From Nodosilinea sp. LEGE 06152 (GTDB lineage Bacteria > Cyanobacteriota > Cyanobacteriia > Phormidesmidales > Phormidesmidaceae): a stretch of DNA of 64,000 nt. The stretch is taken from positions 163,462 through 227,461 of the forward strand of contig NZ_JADEWR010000011.1 of the NCBI RefSeq assembly GCF_015207525.1, written 5' to 3'. The translations under genes were made by a program, and so were the position numbers. A model generated the notes under the pieces. That model was not told the origin of the DNA and searched no databases. It saw only the letters and a program-made list of their open reading frames with translations. Shown here in pieces: positions 33,758 to 42,953 of this stretch; positions within the stretch are counted from its first letter, which is position 1, and every line of letters starts with the position of its first letter.

Positions 33758-35245
33758 GTGGATGATGCCTCCGCCGCCATTGATTTAGTCATCGTCGACG
33801 ACGATACTGAGACATCGTGCCTCCTGCAGCGGCTGCTGAGCCAGCAAGGGTACCGAATTCGGGTGGCTGAAAGTGGCCAGCAGGCGATCGCGGCCATTTT
33901 GGCGTCTCGGCCGGGTCTGGTTTTGCTCGATTTGCTGCTGCCAGATATGGACGGCTATACCCTCTGCCAGCAGCTCAAGCAAAATCCCCTCACCACCGAA
34001 ATCCCAGTAATTGTGCTGAGTTCTCTGGTAGACTCCATCGACAAGGTCAAAGCCTTTCAGGTTGGAGCGACCGACTACATCACCAAGCCCTTTGCGGTGC
34101 AGGAGGTGCTGGTGCGTGTGCAAAACCAGCTGCGATTGGCCCAGCAGCGGCAGCAGCTCAGCCAGCAAAACGCCCTGCTTACCCAGGAGGTGCACGAGCG
34201 CACCCAGATGGAGCAGGCGCTGATTGCGGTTGAAATGAACTACCGCAGCATATTTGAAAATGCCACGGTAGGCATCTTTAAAGCCTCATCGCAGGGGCAG
34301 TTGCTCAGCGTTAACCCTTCGATGGCGCGCCTCTACGGCTACGAGTCGGCCCAGGAGATGGTGGCTACCGTCGCCGATATCAGCCGTCAAATCTATCTTC
34401 AGCCCAAGCGGCGCGATGAGCTAGTGGTCTACCTCAACCGCTTTGACAAAATCACCGACGCTGAATCGGAGGTGTTTCGCAAAGACGGCACCACTTTTTG
34501 GGTCAGCGAAGACATCTGGAAGGTGTGGGATAAACAGGGCACCTTTTTACATTACGAGGGCATCGTTCACGACATCAGCGAACGTCGCCAGATGGAGACC
34601 GAACTGCGCCAGCAGCGGCAGCAGGCCGATCGCCTGCTGGTCAACATTCTGCCCTACCGCATTGCTCAACGACTGAAGGGCGGTGCCCGCACCATTGCCG
34701 AAAGCCTCGACCAGGTCAGCGTGCTGTTTGCCGACCTGGTTGACTTTACCGCCGCCTCTAGTCAGATGACGCCGCGTCAGCTGGTCAAGATGCTCAACGA
34801 AGTCTTTTCCATGTTCGATCAGCTGGCCGAGTTTCACCGTTTGGAGAAAATCAAGACCATTGGCGATGCCTACATGGTAGCGGGGGGTTTGCCTACTCCT
34901 AACGATGACCATGCCGCTGCGATCGCGCAGTTTGCCCTCGATATTTGTGACGCTATTAAGCAGTTTCAGCGCCCCGATGGCAAAACCTTTCAAATTCGGG
35001 TGGGTATCAACACCGGCCCGGTCGTCGCTGGGGTGATCGGGCGGCGCAAGTTTGCATACGATCTCTGGGGCGACACCGTCAATATCGCCAGCCGCATGGA
35101 AGCAACCGGCGAAGCCCAGCGTATTCAGGTCACCCCAAACCTATACGAGCGGCTAAAAGACCAGTTTCAGTTTGAACAGCGCGGCTACGTGGCGGTTAAG
35201 GGCCGGGGCCAGATGATGACCTACTGGCTGGTAGGGCGGCTGTAA
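33758..35245 (+). CDS. Receiver-PAS-adenylyl cyclase (class III)
   Basis: A 495-residue soluble signalling enzyme. Residues 10-125 are a response-regulator receiver with the acidic pair DDD at 14-16 and phosphoacceptor Asp58 (VLLDLLLPDMDGY) and TKPF. A coiled linker leads to a PAS domain (about 155-285: NYRSIFENATVGIFKASSQG to HYEGIVHDISERRQ). The class III catalytic domain holds FADLVDFTAAS and KTIGDAYMVAGG with the two metal aspartates; Lys in EKIKTIGD and Asp in YDLWGDTVNIASRM are the ATP-selecting residues, so it should make cAMP, not cGMP. The start is GTG at 33758, giving the receiver directly. A histidine kinase partner is not in the window. It precedes the GGDEF gene by 262 bases. Confidence 0.93.
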   Translation: MDDASAAIDLVIVDDDTETSCLLQRLLSQQGYRIRVAESGQQAIAAILASRPGLVLLDLLLPDMDGYTLCQQLKQNPLTTEIPVIVLSSLVDSIDKVKAFQVGATDYITKPFAVQEVLVRVQNQLRLAQQRQQLSQQNALLTQEVHERTQMEQALIAVEMNYRSIFENATVGIFKASSQGQLLSVNPSMARLYGYESAQEMVATVADISRQIYLQPKRRDELVVYLNRFDKITDAESEVFRKDGTTFWVSEDIWKVWDKQGTFLHYEGIVHDISERRQMETELRQQRQQADRLLVNILPYRIAQRLKGGARTIAESLDQVSVLFADLVDFTAASSQMTPRQLVKMLNEVFSMFDQLAEFHRLEKIKTIGDAYMVAGGLPTPNDDHAAAIAQFALDICDAIKQFQRPDGKTFQIRVGINTGPVVAGVIGRRKFAYDLWGDTVNIASRMEATGEAQRIQVTPNLYERLKDQFQFEQRGYVAVKGRGQMMTYWLVGRL

Positions 35246-35507
35246 CCAAGCCGTGGATACGTGTGATTTTGGTACATGTGATAGCGTAATCAAGGTTTAC
35301 ATAAATCGCCTTTCCTGGCGCTTGTTGCGAGGGAGACAATGCCTGCGGGAAGGATAAGGCCAGGGAAAGATTGGGGGTGACCCCAGATCATTCATTAGTT
35401 TGCCCACTTGTTTGACAATGAGCGGTTGGGTTTGCGGTCCAGGGGCGGGGCGGGGTTCGATTCAGTCACGCCAGAGCCTGGTAAGGCTCCGGTAGAGGAT
35501 TGCAGGG

Positions 35508-37526
35508 ATGACGTTACTTCAGCAAGCAACGGTTTTAATTACAGAAGCTGCCCCTCACCAGACAGAGGCCCTGGCCCAGATGCTAGTCGCCGCCAGCTAC
35601 CAGGTGCAGGTGCGCGCCGAAGCAGATCTACTGCCCCAAATATCGCCCCAAACACCGCAACTAGAGCCATGGCCCGACCTCATAATATTGCAGGTCGCTG
35701 GGGCCGACAGCAGCGGCTACCACCTGGGCCAAAAGCTGAAGGCCAACCCTTCCACAGCCGTCATACCGCTGATCTTTGCTGGCAGCTTTAAAGATACTGC
35801 TAGCCGAGAGCGGGTTTTTGCGGCGGGCGGCGTAGACTACTTGGAATCTCCCTTTTTAACAGCAGATGTGTCCGCCCGCGTTGGTCACTGGCTTGAGGTC
35901 GCTACGGCCAAACCCATCCGTCCCTCTTTACTGAAAGACAGCCTGCAGCGCCTGCACAATACCCTCGATCTAGACACCATTTTGCAGACGGCTGTGCAGG
36001 ATGTGCGACAGCAAATCTTGGCCGATCGCGTCATCATTTACCAGTTTGGCCAGAACGGGCGGGGCATGGTGACCCACGAAGCCGTAGTCGATGAGCGCCT
36101 TACCGTGCTGCGCCGCCAGGTAGAAGATGCCTGCTTTGACCAGGAGCACGCGACCAAGTACTGGTCAGGGCGAGTAGGGCAGATCAACGATGTAAAGGCT
36201 TTGGGAAACATCAGTCAGTGCTACCGCGACATGCTGCTGAGCTTCGGTATCCAAGCCAACCTGGTGGCACCCATCATTCACACCCTGCCGGGGCAAAACC
36301 GCTACCTGTGGGGACTAATTATCGTGCACCAGTGCTACCAGCCCCGGCGGTGGCAAACCCATGAGATTGAGCTGCTGCAAGAAATATCGGCCCACCTGGC
36401 GATCGCCATTCAGCAGAGTCGTCTGTTTGAGCAGGTGCGTCACCAGGCTCGCCAGGAAATGCTGCTCAATCACATTCTGGATGAAATTCGCGCCAGTCTG
36501 GATGTGCAGCATATTCTCACCTGCACCGTAGAGCACCTGGGCACGGCCCTTAACCTACGCCAGTGTGGCATTACGCTGCTGCGCCACAACCTGACTAGCC
36601 TGCCCACGCCGTTTGTGGTTACCGTGCAGGCTCCAGCCCTGAGTGAACCTATCGCTCCCTTGGAGATTACTGAAACGCTGCGTCAGCAGCTCATGCTCGA
36701 CAACAACCTGATCGTGCTGCCCTACCGGGTGAACCCACTGCAGATGCGCCCCAACGCTGCTCAGCTGGTGGCCCAGGGCGAAAACACCTACCTGGCTACG
36801 GCCATTCGCATTGACAACCAGGTGCAGGGGGTGTTGTGGGCCTGCCCCGCGCCCAGTCGCCTGGCCAGCATCGACAAAATGAGCCTCTGGGAGCACAGCG
36901 ATCTGAGCCTGGTTGAAGAAGTAGCTATGCAGCTGAGTCAGGCGCTGCAGCAGGCGGCCCTGTACCAGCAACTCCAGGCGGCCAACGACGAACTCCGTCG
37001 GCTGGCCCACCTCGATGGGCTCACCCAAATTGCCAACCGTCGCGAGTTTGACCGCTACCTGGCCCAGGAGTGGCAGCGGCTGCAGCGCGAACAGGGCAGC
37101 CTGGCCCTGGTGCTGGCCGACGTTGATCACTTCAAGGGCTACAACGATACCTACGGCCACCTGGCGGGCGACGACTGCCTGCGATCGATCGCCCGCCTGC
37201 TGGCCCAGGTAACCAAGCGCCCGGCCGATTTAGCCGCTCGCTACGGAGGGGAAGAATTTGCCTTGGTTCTGCCGAATACGACCGCGGCTGGGGCAATCTC
37301 CCTCACCGCAGAAGCCCAAACCTATCTAACCCGACTGGCCATTCCCAACGCAGCCTCGCCCCTGTACGGACAGGTCACGGTCAGCTTTGGCATTGCTGTT
37401 CTTACGCCGGCCCCGGCCCTCTCTACCGAACTTCTGATTCAGCGGGCTGACCAGGCTCTCTACGCCGCCAAGGAGAGCGGCCGCAATAGCTACTGTCTGT
37501 GGTCTGAGGGGATACAATCGACCTAA
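35508..37526 (+). CDS. Pseudo-receiver/GAF/GAF/GGDEF diguanylate cyclase, possible cyanobacteriochrome
   Basis: A 672-residue protein. Residues 8-130 look like a receiver but lack the phosphoacceptor (Gln62 in IILQVAGADSSGYHL), one of the acidic pair, and the Lys of TKP (YLESPF), so it cannot be phosphorylated normally. The first GAF (about 155-310) has the phytochrome-type layout, including Cys209 in DACF and Cys238 in ISQCYRDMLLSFGIQANLVAPI, the two cysteine positions of DXCF cyanobacteriochromes; the usual His after the second Cys is Tyr. A second GAF follows (about 330-495). The GGDEF domain has G580-G-E-E-F584, and an RxxD inhibitory site at 571-574 spaced five residues before it, so c-di-GMP synthesis with feedback inhibition is expected. 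Bilin binding is inference. Confidence 0.88.
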   Translation: MTLLQQATVLITEAAPHQTEALAQMLVAASYQVQVRAEADLLPQISPQTPQLEPWPDLIILQVAGADSSGYHLGQKLKANPSTAVIPLIFAGSFKDTASRERVFAAGGVDYLESPFLTADVSARVGHWLEVATAKPIRPSLLKDSLQRLHNTLDLDTILQTAVQDVRQQILADRVIIYQFGQNGRGMVTHEAVVDERLTVLRRQVEDACFDQEHATKYWSGRVGQINDVKALGNISQCYRDMLLSFGIQANLVAPIIHTLPGQNRYLWGLIIVHQCYQPRRWQTHEIELLQEISAHLAIAIQQSRLFEQVRHQARQEMLLNHILDEIRASLDVQHILTCTVEHLGTALNLRQCGITLLRHNLTSLPTPFVVTVQAPALSEPIAPLEITETLRQQLMLDNNLIVLPYRVNPLQMRPNAAQLVAQGENTYLATAIRIDNQVQGVLWACPAPSRLASIDKMSLWEHSDLSLVEEVAMQLSQALQQAALYQQLQAANDELRRLAHLDGLTQIANRREFDRYLAQEWQRLQREQGSLALVLADVDHFKGYNDTYGHLAGDDCLRSIARLLAQVTKRPADLAARYGGEEFALVLPNTTAAGAISLTAEAQTYLTRLAIPNAASPLYGQVTVSFGIAVLTPAPALSTELLIQRADQALYAAKESGRNSYCLWSEGIQST

Positions 37527-37715
37527 GGGGTTAGCGCCAGTTTGGGTTGAACGAGGACTCGAGGGCTAGAGCAATCTGCACAGGTTGCCGGGGACAAGTC
37601 GAAGGTTTAGACCGTCGAGCTTTTCAACTTGCAAACGTCTCAACCGGCAAACCTAAGCGACAGGTTAGTCTTCCGCTGCCCTCGAACTCGGGTTAGTAAA
37701 CGCTTGATTTAACGT

Positions 37716-38795
37716 ATGGTGATTAGCCTGTCTCCTACCCTACAGCAGCGGCTGCGATCGCCTTTAGCCATTGGCGCTGTAACCTTGCACAGCCGGGTCT
37801 TGCAGTCGCCCCTGTCCGGGGTGACCGATCGCGCCTTTCGCCAGCTGGTGCGCCGCTACGCCCCCACCTCCATGCTCTACACCGAAATGGTGCAGGCCAC
37901 CGGGTTGTGTCACGCCCAGCAGCTCGAAAAGATTATGGACATTGACGCCAGCGAGCAGCCGATCAGCATTCAGCTATTTGACTGTCGGCCTGACTTTATG
38001 GCCGCTGCCGCCCGCAAAGCTGCGGCCGAAGGAGCCCAAACCATCGACATCAACATGGGCTGCCCGGTGAATAAAATCACCAAAAAAGGGGGGGGCTCAT
38101 CGCTGCTGCGCCAGCCCGAAGTCGCCGAGGCGATCGTGCGCACCGTCGCAGCGGCTGTCCCCGTACCCGTCACCGTTAAAACCCGCATTGGTTGGGATGA
38201 CGACCACATCAACGCCATTGACTTTGCCCGCCGTATGGAGGCGGCAGGGGCGCAAATGCTCACCCTGCACGGCCGCACCCGCGATCAGGGCTACCACGGC
38301 CCCGCCCGCTGGGACTGGATCGCCAAGGTCAAGGCAGCGCTGAGCATTCCGGTGATTGCCAATGGCGATATTGTCTCGGTAGAATCGGCGGTGCGCTGCC
38401 TGGAGCAGACCGGGGCCGACGGCGTTATGTGCTCTCGGGGCACCCTGGGCTACCCCTTCTTGGTCGGCGAAATTGATGCTTTTCTCAAAACCGGCACCGT
38501 TCCTGCAGTGCCCACGCCTACAGATAGACTGCGCTGCGCCCGCGAGCACCTGGGCCTGCTGTGGCGGTACAAGGGGCAGAAGGGCATCCACCAGGCTCGC
38601 AAGCATATGGCCTGGTATGTCAAAGGCTTTGAGGGGGCCGCTCCCCTGCGCCGACAGCTCTGCCAAATTGAGACTGTCGAGGCTGGGTATGCGCTGCTCG
38701 ATGGCGCGATCGCTGAGCTAGAAAACGCGATCGTAGCGGTCGAACGCCCCGCGCTCTGGTCGGTTAGATGTAATGAAGTTCTACCCATCGGATAA
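37716..38795 (+). CDS. dus: tRNA-dihydrouridine synthase (DusB-like)
   Basis: This FMN enzyme reduces uridine to dihydrouridine in tRNA. The 359-residue product has the barrel motifs SPLSGVTDRAFRQLV, MLYTEMV, ISIQLFDCRPDFM, TIDINMGCPVNKITKKGGGSSLL with the catalytic Cys, VTVKTRIGWDD, LTLHGRTRDQGYHG, VIANGDI and GVMCSRGTLGYPFLV. The C-terminal helical domain (REHLGLLWRYKGQKGIHQARKHMAWYVKGF) binds tRNA. Which uridine it modifies cannot be read from sequence. It stands alone after the GGDEF gene with a 189-base gap. Confidence 0.95.
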   Translation: MVISLSPTLQQRLRSPLAIGAVTLHSRVLQSPLSGVTDRAFRQLVRRYAPTSMLYTEMVQATGLCHAQQLEKIMDIDASEQPISIQLFDCRPDFMAAAARKAAAEGAQTIDINMGCPVNKITKKGGGSSLLRQPEVAEAIVRTVAAAVPVPVTVKTRIGWDDDHINAIDFARRMEAAGAQMLTLHGRTRDQGYHGPARWDWIAKVKAALSIPVIANGDIVSVESAVRCLEQTGADGVMCSRGTLGYPFLVGEIDAFLKTGTVPAVPTPTDRLRCAREHLGLLWRYKGQKGIHQARKHMAWYVKGFEGAAPLRRQLCQIETVEAGYALLDGAIAELENAIVAVERPALWSVRCNEVLPIG

Positions 38796-38870
38796 CCGAC
38801 CCTTGACTAATGGGCTTTAAGGTAGGATCTATTAATAAATTTAATTTGCAGTTTCCACCCCGTAATCTCC

Positions 38871-39524
38871 ATGACCTCGTACGCCACCGCCACTGCCCGC
38901 GCCGATATGGGTGAGCTTCGCCGTCTGAGAAGCCTACTGCCCCCCGAGCTTCAGAGCTGGGTGACGGTGGAGTCGGCGATTGACGTCACCCCGCCGCTGA
39001 TTACCTGCGAAGAACTGGGCAAAGACCAGGTCGAAATTCAGGTCGATCTGATCAAATGGGAGCAGCTGGCCCTCGATCAGCGCAACCTGCTGTTCTGGCA
39101 CGAGGTGGGTCGCATTCAAAACGACACGATTCCCCGCGACGGTTGGGAAATGGCGGCGTTGGCCATTGGTTTGGGCGGTGCGGTGGGCGAACTGTGGGTG
39201 CAGGACGGTCTGCTGCTGATGCTCGCCCTGAGCCTGTGTGGCTTCTCCAGCTGGCGGCTCTACAAGCGCAACAACAACCAAAAAACCCTCCAAGAGAGCA
39301 TCAGTGCCGACGAGCGGGCGATCGCCATTGCCACTCGCTTTGGCTACACCCTGCCCAACGCCTACAAAAGCCTGGGCAGCGCTCTCAAGACCCTAATTGA
39401 GCAAACCCCTAAGAAGCGCCAGCGCGATCGCTACATCAAGCGTCTAGAGGCTCTCAAAAAGAGCGCAGCGAAAGCCAAGGAAAGCGCTCGGGCCGAGCGG
39501 GGCGACATGCGATCAGCCTATTAA
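38871..39524 (+). CDS. DUF3318 family protein
   Basis: A 217-residue protein found widely in cyanobacteria, function unknown. Visible: ELRRLRSLLPPELQSWV at the start, a VDLIKWEQLALDQRNLLFWHEVGRIQND block typical of the family, two hydrophobic stretches that could be membrane hairpins (EMAALAIGLGGAVGEL and GLLLMLALSLCGFSSW), and a basic, lysine-rich C-terminal helix (KKRQRDRYIKRLEALKKSAAKAK). The HEVGR sequence looks like a metal-binding HExxx fragment but is not a full HExxH. I give no function. Confidence 0.85.
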   Translation: MTSYATATARADMGELRRLRSLLPPELQSWVTVESAIDVTPPLITCEELGKDQVEIQVDLIKWEQLALDQRNLLFWHEVGRIQNDTIPRDGWEMAALAIGLGGAVGELWVQDGLLLMLALSLCGFSSWRLYKRNNNQKTLQESISADERAIAIATRFGYTLPNAYKSLGSALKTLIEQTPKKRQRDRYIKRLEALKKSAAKAKESARAERGDMRSAY

Positions 39525-39614
39525 GGCTCTATACAGCTATTTAGGAACCGGGTGTCTGTGCTTAAGCCTAGATCTAGGTAATCAGCACAGGCATTCGGTT
39601 CCTTTTCATACGAG

Positions 39615-40700
39615 CTAATGCACCGCCTGCAATATCGCCTCTACTACCGCTGGCTCAATCCCCAGCGGCAAGTTCCTGCTGGCCCCAACTACCGCAAACC
39701 CAGACCCCTGAGGAATCACTCCCGTCAGCTCAGCCGCCGTCAACTGTGGCGCGACCTCAGCACTCTGCCTAGGCAGCACGATCAACGGCTTTGGCCCCTG
39801 ACGGTAAACCCCCAAGCGCTGTACCGTTAGCCCAAACGAGCCGGCTTGAAAGGCTGGGTTTAGCCCACCGTCATACTCAAACTTGCTCAGCATCAGCTGC
39901 ATTGAATAGAGCTGCGCCGGGTTGAGCGACGTAGCCTCTGGCACCGTGCGGGCGCGACGGGTGGCCACCATCTCTAAAAAAGGAACCCTAACCTCGCTCA
40001 ACCGATCGGTTTGGGTATCGAACGAGCGGCAGTAGGCCAGGCTATCCCAGCCGGGGTTGTCGCGCAAGATCCACTTGTAGCGCTGGCCGTCGCCCTGAGC
40101 ATAGAGCACCGTGCCCTGCCACTGCCCCAAATTTAGCGGCGGCTCAAGATTGCGCGTGCGAACTGAGGCAAACCCACCGCTGTTGGCCGTAGAAACCTGC
40201 CCCACAAACCGCAGGCCGTTCTGCCACTGCACCTGGCTGGTGCTAACACCCCCCATCACTCCGTCGTCCAGGCTGCCCCACAGCGCTGCGATCGCCGGAT
40301 CAGACTGCCGAAAATCGAACAGGGTAGCCTCCTGATAATTGGGCATTTGGCTCACTCGCTCCAGCCAAGGCTGAAGACCACCCTCAGGATCGGTGGCTGA
40401 CCAAACAACTAGCGCAACATTCCTCATATGAGCGGGTTCAGCGGCCTGCGGTGGGGCCTCAACCCTGTACCCCAGTGAACCAAGGGGTTCGATCAGGCTG
40501 TTGACCCAGTCAGCTGCGCCGCCCAACAGGTACACGCTCGGCTGAGCTAAGGCTGGGTTCAAGCTAGCGGGGTCGAGAGACGGCGTCATTGCACTACCTG
40601 GATCAGCTAGCTCAGACAGCCCTCTCAATACTGGCGCTAAAGGCCCTGCCACATCAAAGTGGACCAGTGTTTTAAGCAGCCGTAGAGGGTTCCAAACCAT
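39615..40700 (-). CDS. CIA30 domain protein with degenerate N-terminal domain
   Basis: A 361-residue protein. The C-terminal part is a CIA30-like beta-sandwich (ATLFDFRQSDPAIAALWGSLDDGVMGGVSTSQVQW, FVGQVSTANSGGFASVRTR, GDGQRYKWILRDNPGWDSLAYCRSFDT). The N-terminal 125 residues have a hydrophobic VYLLGGAADWVNSLIEPLGSLGYRV and ALVVWSATDPEGGLQPW pattern that looks like a decayed nucleotide-binding NAD(P)-type fold; in cyanobacteria CIA30 is often fused to an atypical short-chain dehydrogenase domain, and here the Rossmann glycine pattern is not intact. CIA30 relatives assist complex I assembly in mitochondria; in plants and cyanobacteria roles are uncertain. Confidence 0.75.
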   Translation of the reverse strand: MVWNPLRLLKTLVHFDVAGPLAPVLRGLSELADPGSAMTPSLDPASLNPALAQPSVYLLGGAADWVNSLIEPLGSLGYRVEAPPQAAEPAHMRNVALVVWSATDPEGGLQPWLERVSQMPNYQEATLFDFRQSDPAIAALWGSLDDGVMGGVSTSQVQWQNGLRFVGQVSTANSGGFASVRTRNLEPPLNLGQWQGTVLYAQGDGQRYKWILRDNPGWDSLAYCRSFDTQTDRLSEVRVPFLEMVATRRARTVPEATSLNPAQLYSMQLMLSKFEYDGGLNPAFQAGSFGLTVQRLGVYRQGPKPLIVLPRQSAEVAPQLTAAELTGVIPQGSGFAVVGASRNLPLGIEPAVVEAILQAVH

Positions 40701-41191
40701 AGTGATAACTTACAGCAAAATCTCGGATGGCACAGAGCTATGGCTGTGCGAGGCGGCAGCAAAAGAAAAGTTTTTCTGTGAATTTACTCATTAACCCGGT
40801 GAATAGGCCTGGGTATGCTGAGTTTATCGATGGCTTCGGTGCTGATGACCACTGTGACGATGGCTAGAGTGCCCGGCCACCGGGCAGACACTTTGGCTTG
40901 CAGCTCAGCGGTCTAAGCTGCCTCCAGGCGAAGCTTCTATGAGGTTAACCAGGGCAATGCATCAATCTTCCATAAACAACACCCAAAGGCGTCCTGACTA
41001 CCCCTTAGACTTTCAGTTTAATGAAAGCGGGCCAAGTACTGCGCCCGGACACCATTCCTAAAGTGAGCCTGAAACTATTGCTGGACTGGGCTTAACCAGA
41101 ATCTTGCCCCAACAGCCGTCTCCAATAGCCCCCCTTTCCCAACAGCCCCTACAGACATCTTGCACGCGGTTTTCTAGAGCAGGCGTTGTCC
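40701..41191. other. Divergent intergenic region
   Basis: About 490 bases between the CIA30 gene and the WcaI-like GT4. It contains a perfect TGCCCGG-CCA-CCGGGCA hairpin at 40870-40886. No gene or clear promoter was recognised. Confidence 0.45.
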
Positions 41192-42475
41192 ATGCGAATT
41201 CTGATTTATTCCTACAACTACCATCCTGAGCCTATTGGTATTGCGCCATTGATGACTGAGCTGGCTGAGGGGCTAGCCGCTAGGGGTCACCAGGTGCGGG
41301 TGGTAACCGCCATGCCCAACTATCCTGAGCGCACTATTTATCCTCAGTATCGGGGCCGTCTGTACGCTACCGAACAGCGCAACGGCGTTACTATTCAGCG
41401 TTGCTTTGTACTGGCTTGCCCGAAGCGGGGGCTGGTGGGGCGACTGCTGCTGGAGTCGAGCTTTATCACCCTGAGTCTGTGGCCAGCGCTGCGGGGCTGG
41501 CGTCCCGACGTTATTCTCAACACCAGCCCGTCGCTGCCGGCCTGCTTGCCTGTCGCCATTCTCAAGACGCTGTTTCAGTGCCCCAGCGTGCTCAACCTGC
41601 AGGATATTTTGCCTGAGGCCGCCATCCAAACCGGATTACTCCGCAACCCGTGGGCCATTCGACTGTTTGAGCTGCTGGAATCGTTTGCCTACCGCAGCGC
41701 TACCCGCATCAGCGTGATTGCCCAAGGCTTTCGCGATAACCTGCTGGCCAAAGGGGTACCCGACACCAAAATGGTGCCTATTTCGAACTGGGTGGATGTC
41801 GATTTTATTGCACCTCGGCCCCAGGCCAGCAGCGAGTTTCGCCGTCGCCACCAGCTACAGGACAAATTTGTGGTGCTCTACACGGGCAATATTGCCGAAA
41901 CTCAGGGGGTCAGAACGGCTATTCGCGCCGCCCAGGCGTTAGCCGCTTACCCCGATATTCGTATGGTAATTGTAGGCGAAGGGAAACAGCTGGCGGTGCT
42001 CGACCGGTTTCGCCAGCAGCTGGGGCTAACCAACGTTTTGCTGTTGCCCTTTGTGCCCCGAGCTGAATTGCCCGATATGCTGGCCGCCGCCGATGTGGGG
42101 CTAATTTTGCAGAAGCATGGCGTGGTGGGCTTCAACATGCCGTCTAAAACTCAGGTGCTGCTGGCCAGCGGTCGGCCAATTTTGGCATCGGTACCGGCCC
42201 ATGGCACGGCGGCCCAGGCCGTTAGGGCCAGCGGCGGCGGCATTGTGATTGAACCCGAGAACCCAACGGCTCTAGCTAAGGGGATTCTCGACCTGTATCA
42301 CCAGCCCGAGAAAGCTCAGGCTTTGGCCCGTCAAGGCCGTCAGTATGCGCTAGAGCACTACTCGGCTAAGCGCGCGATCGATCGCTACGAGGCCCTGTTT
42401 TACACGCTGACTGCGCCTCAGCGGCAACCGCTGGATGGAGAGGTCATACTGGCGCTGCAGCCGGTGCAGAAGTAA
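41192..42475 (+). CDS. Glycosyltransferase family 4, WcaI-like
   Basis: A 427-residue GT4 enzyme. It starts MRILIYSYNYHPEPIGIAPLMTELAEGLAARGHQV and contains AMPNYPERTIYPQYRG, INTSPSL-like ILNTSPSLPACLP, LQDILPEAA, PISNWVDVDFI, VLYTGNIAETQG and MPSKTQVLLASGRPILASVP, the pattern of the colanic acid fucosyltransferase WcaI group. In that group the EX7E region is relaxed to KTQVLLASG. ATG at 41192 is preferred; an in-frame TTG lies six bases upstream. It stands apart from the two large glycan loci. The transferred sugar is not determined by the sequence. Confidence 0.87.
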   Translation: MRILIYSYNYHPEPIGIAPLMTELAEGLAARGHQVRVVTAMPNYPERTIYPQYRGRLYATEQRNGVTIQRCFVLACPKRGLVGRLLLESSFITLSLWPALRGWRPDVILNTSPSLPACLPVAILKTLFQCPSVLNLQDILPEAAIQTGLLRNPWAIRLFELLESFAYRSATRISVIAQGFRDNLLAKGVPDTKMVPISNWVDVDFIAPRPQASSEFRRRHQLQDKFVVLYTGNIAETQGVRTAIRAAQALAAYPDIRMVIVGEGKQLAVLDRFRQQLGLTNVLLLPFVPRAELPDMLAAADVGLILQKHGVVGFNMPSKTQVLLASGRPILASVPAHGTAAQAVRASGGGIVIEPENPTALAKGILDLYHQPEKAQALARQGRQYALEHYSAKRAIDRYEALFYTLTAPQRQPLDGEVILALQPVQK

Positions 42476-42533
42476 GGGGGCGAGCCGGCTTGGCTACTGG
42501 CCCAGGGTGACGGGAGGGGGTGATGACGATCGC

Positions 42534-42944
42534 CTATTCTTCGATCGCAAGAGAGACCCGGTTGCCGCCTACGGAACGCATTTCGCCCAGAAACTGCATG
42601 ACCTGCTCGTAGGGGAGGTCTTGATTGGGCAACAGGAACACAATATTTTCAGGGTTGCGGCTGAGATAGGCGTCCATCTGACCCTTGAGGGTATCGACTT
42701 CGATGGGCTGACCGTTGAGCTGCACCTGATTTTCGCCGACTAGCTCCACAATGAACGGATCGGCGGGCAGCGGGGGTGGGGCGTTGTCTTGCTGCTCGGC
42801 GGGAAGCTGAACTTCGATCAGCGTCTCGCTGCCCAGGGTCATGGTGATAGTAACGAAGAAGGCCAGAATGCCCATCATGACCGTGAGCATGGGCACCAGA
42901 TCGACCTGGGGCGGGTTAGGGCTTAATTTAGATTTAAAGCGCAT
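42534..42944 (-). CDS. exbD: ExbD/TolR-family biopolymer transport protein
   Basis: A 136-residue ExbD/TolR protein. A short cytoplasmic N-terminus leads into PQVDLVPMLTVMMGILAFFVTITM, one membrane helix with the proton-conducting Asp (VDLVPML) conserved, then a periplasmic domain ending RSVGGNRVSLAIEE. With ExbB it forms a proton-driven motor that powers outer-membrane transport (through TonB) or envelope tasks. It is 9 bases after exbB on the same strand. No tonB or receptor gene is adjacent. Confidence 0.92.
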   Translation of the reverse strand: MRFKSKLSPNPPQVDLVPMLTVMMGILAFFVTITMTLGSETLIEVQLPAEQQDNAPPPLPADPFIVELVGENQVQLNGQPIEVDTLKGQMDAYLSRNPENIVFLLPNQDLPYEQVMQFLGEMRSVGGNRVSLAIEE

Positions 42945-42953
42945 GGAGGCCTA

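Noticed and set aside
35371-35382. GGGGTGACCCC hairpin before the GGDEF gene as a riboswitch
   Set aside because: The stem is short and there is no c-di-GMP or other known aptamer core around it.
35440-35475. GGGGTTCGATTC, resembling a tRNA T-arm
   Set aside because: No matching acceptor stem, anticodon arm or D-arm can be folded around it. No tRNA was found in the window.
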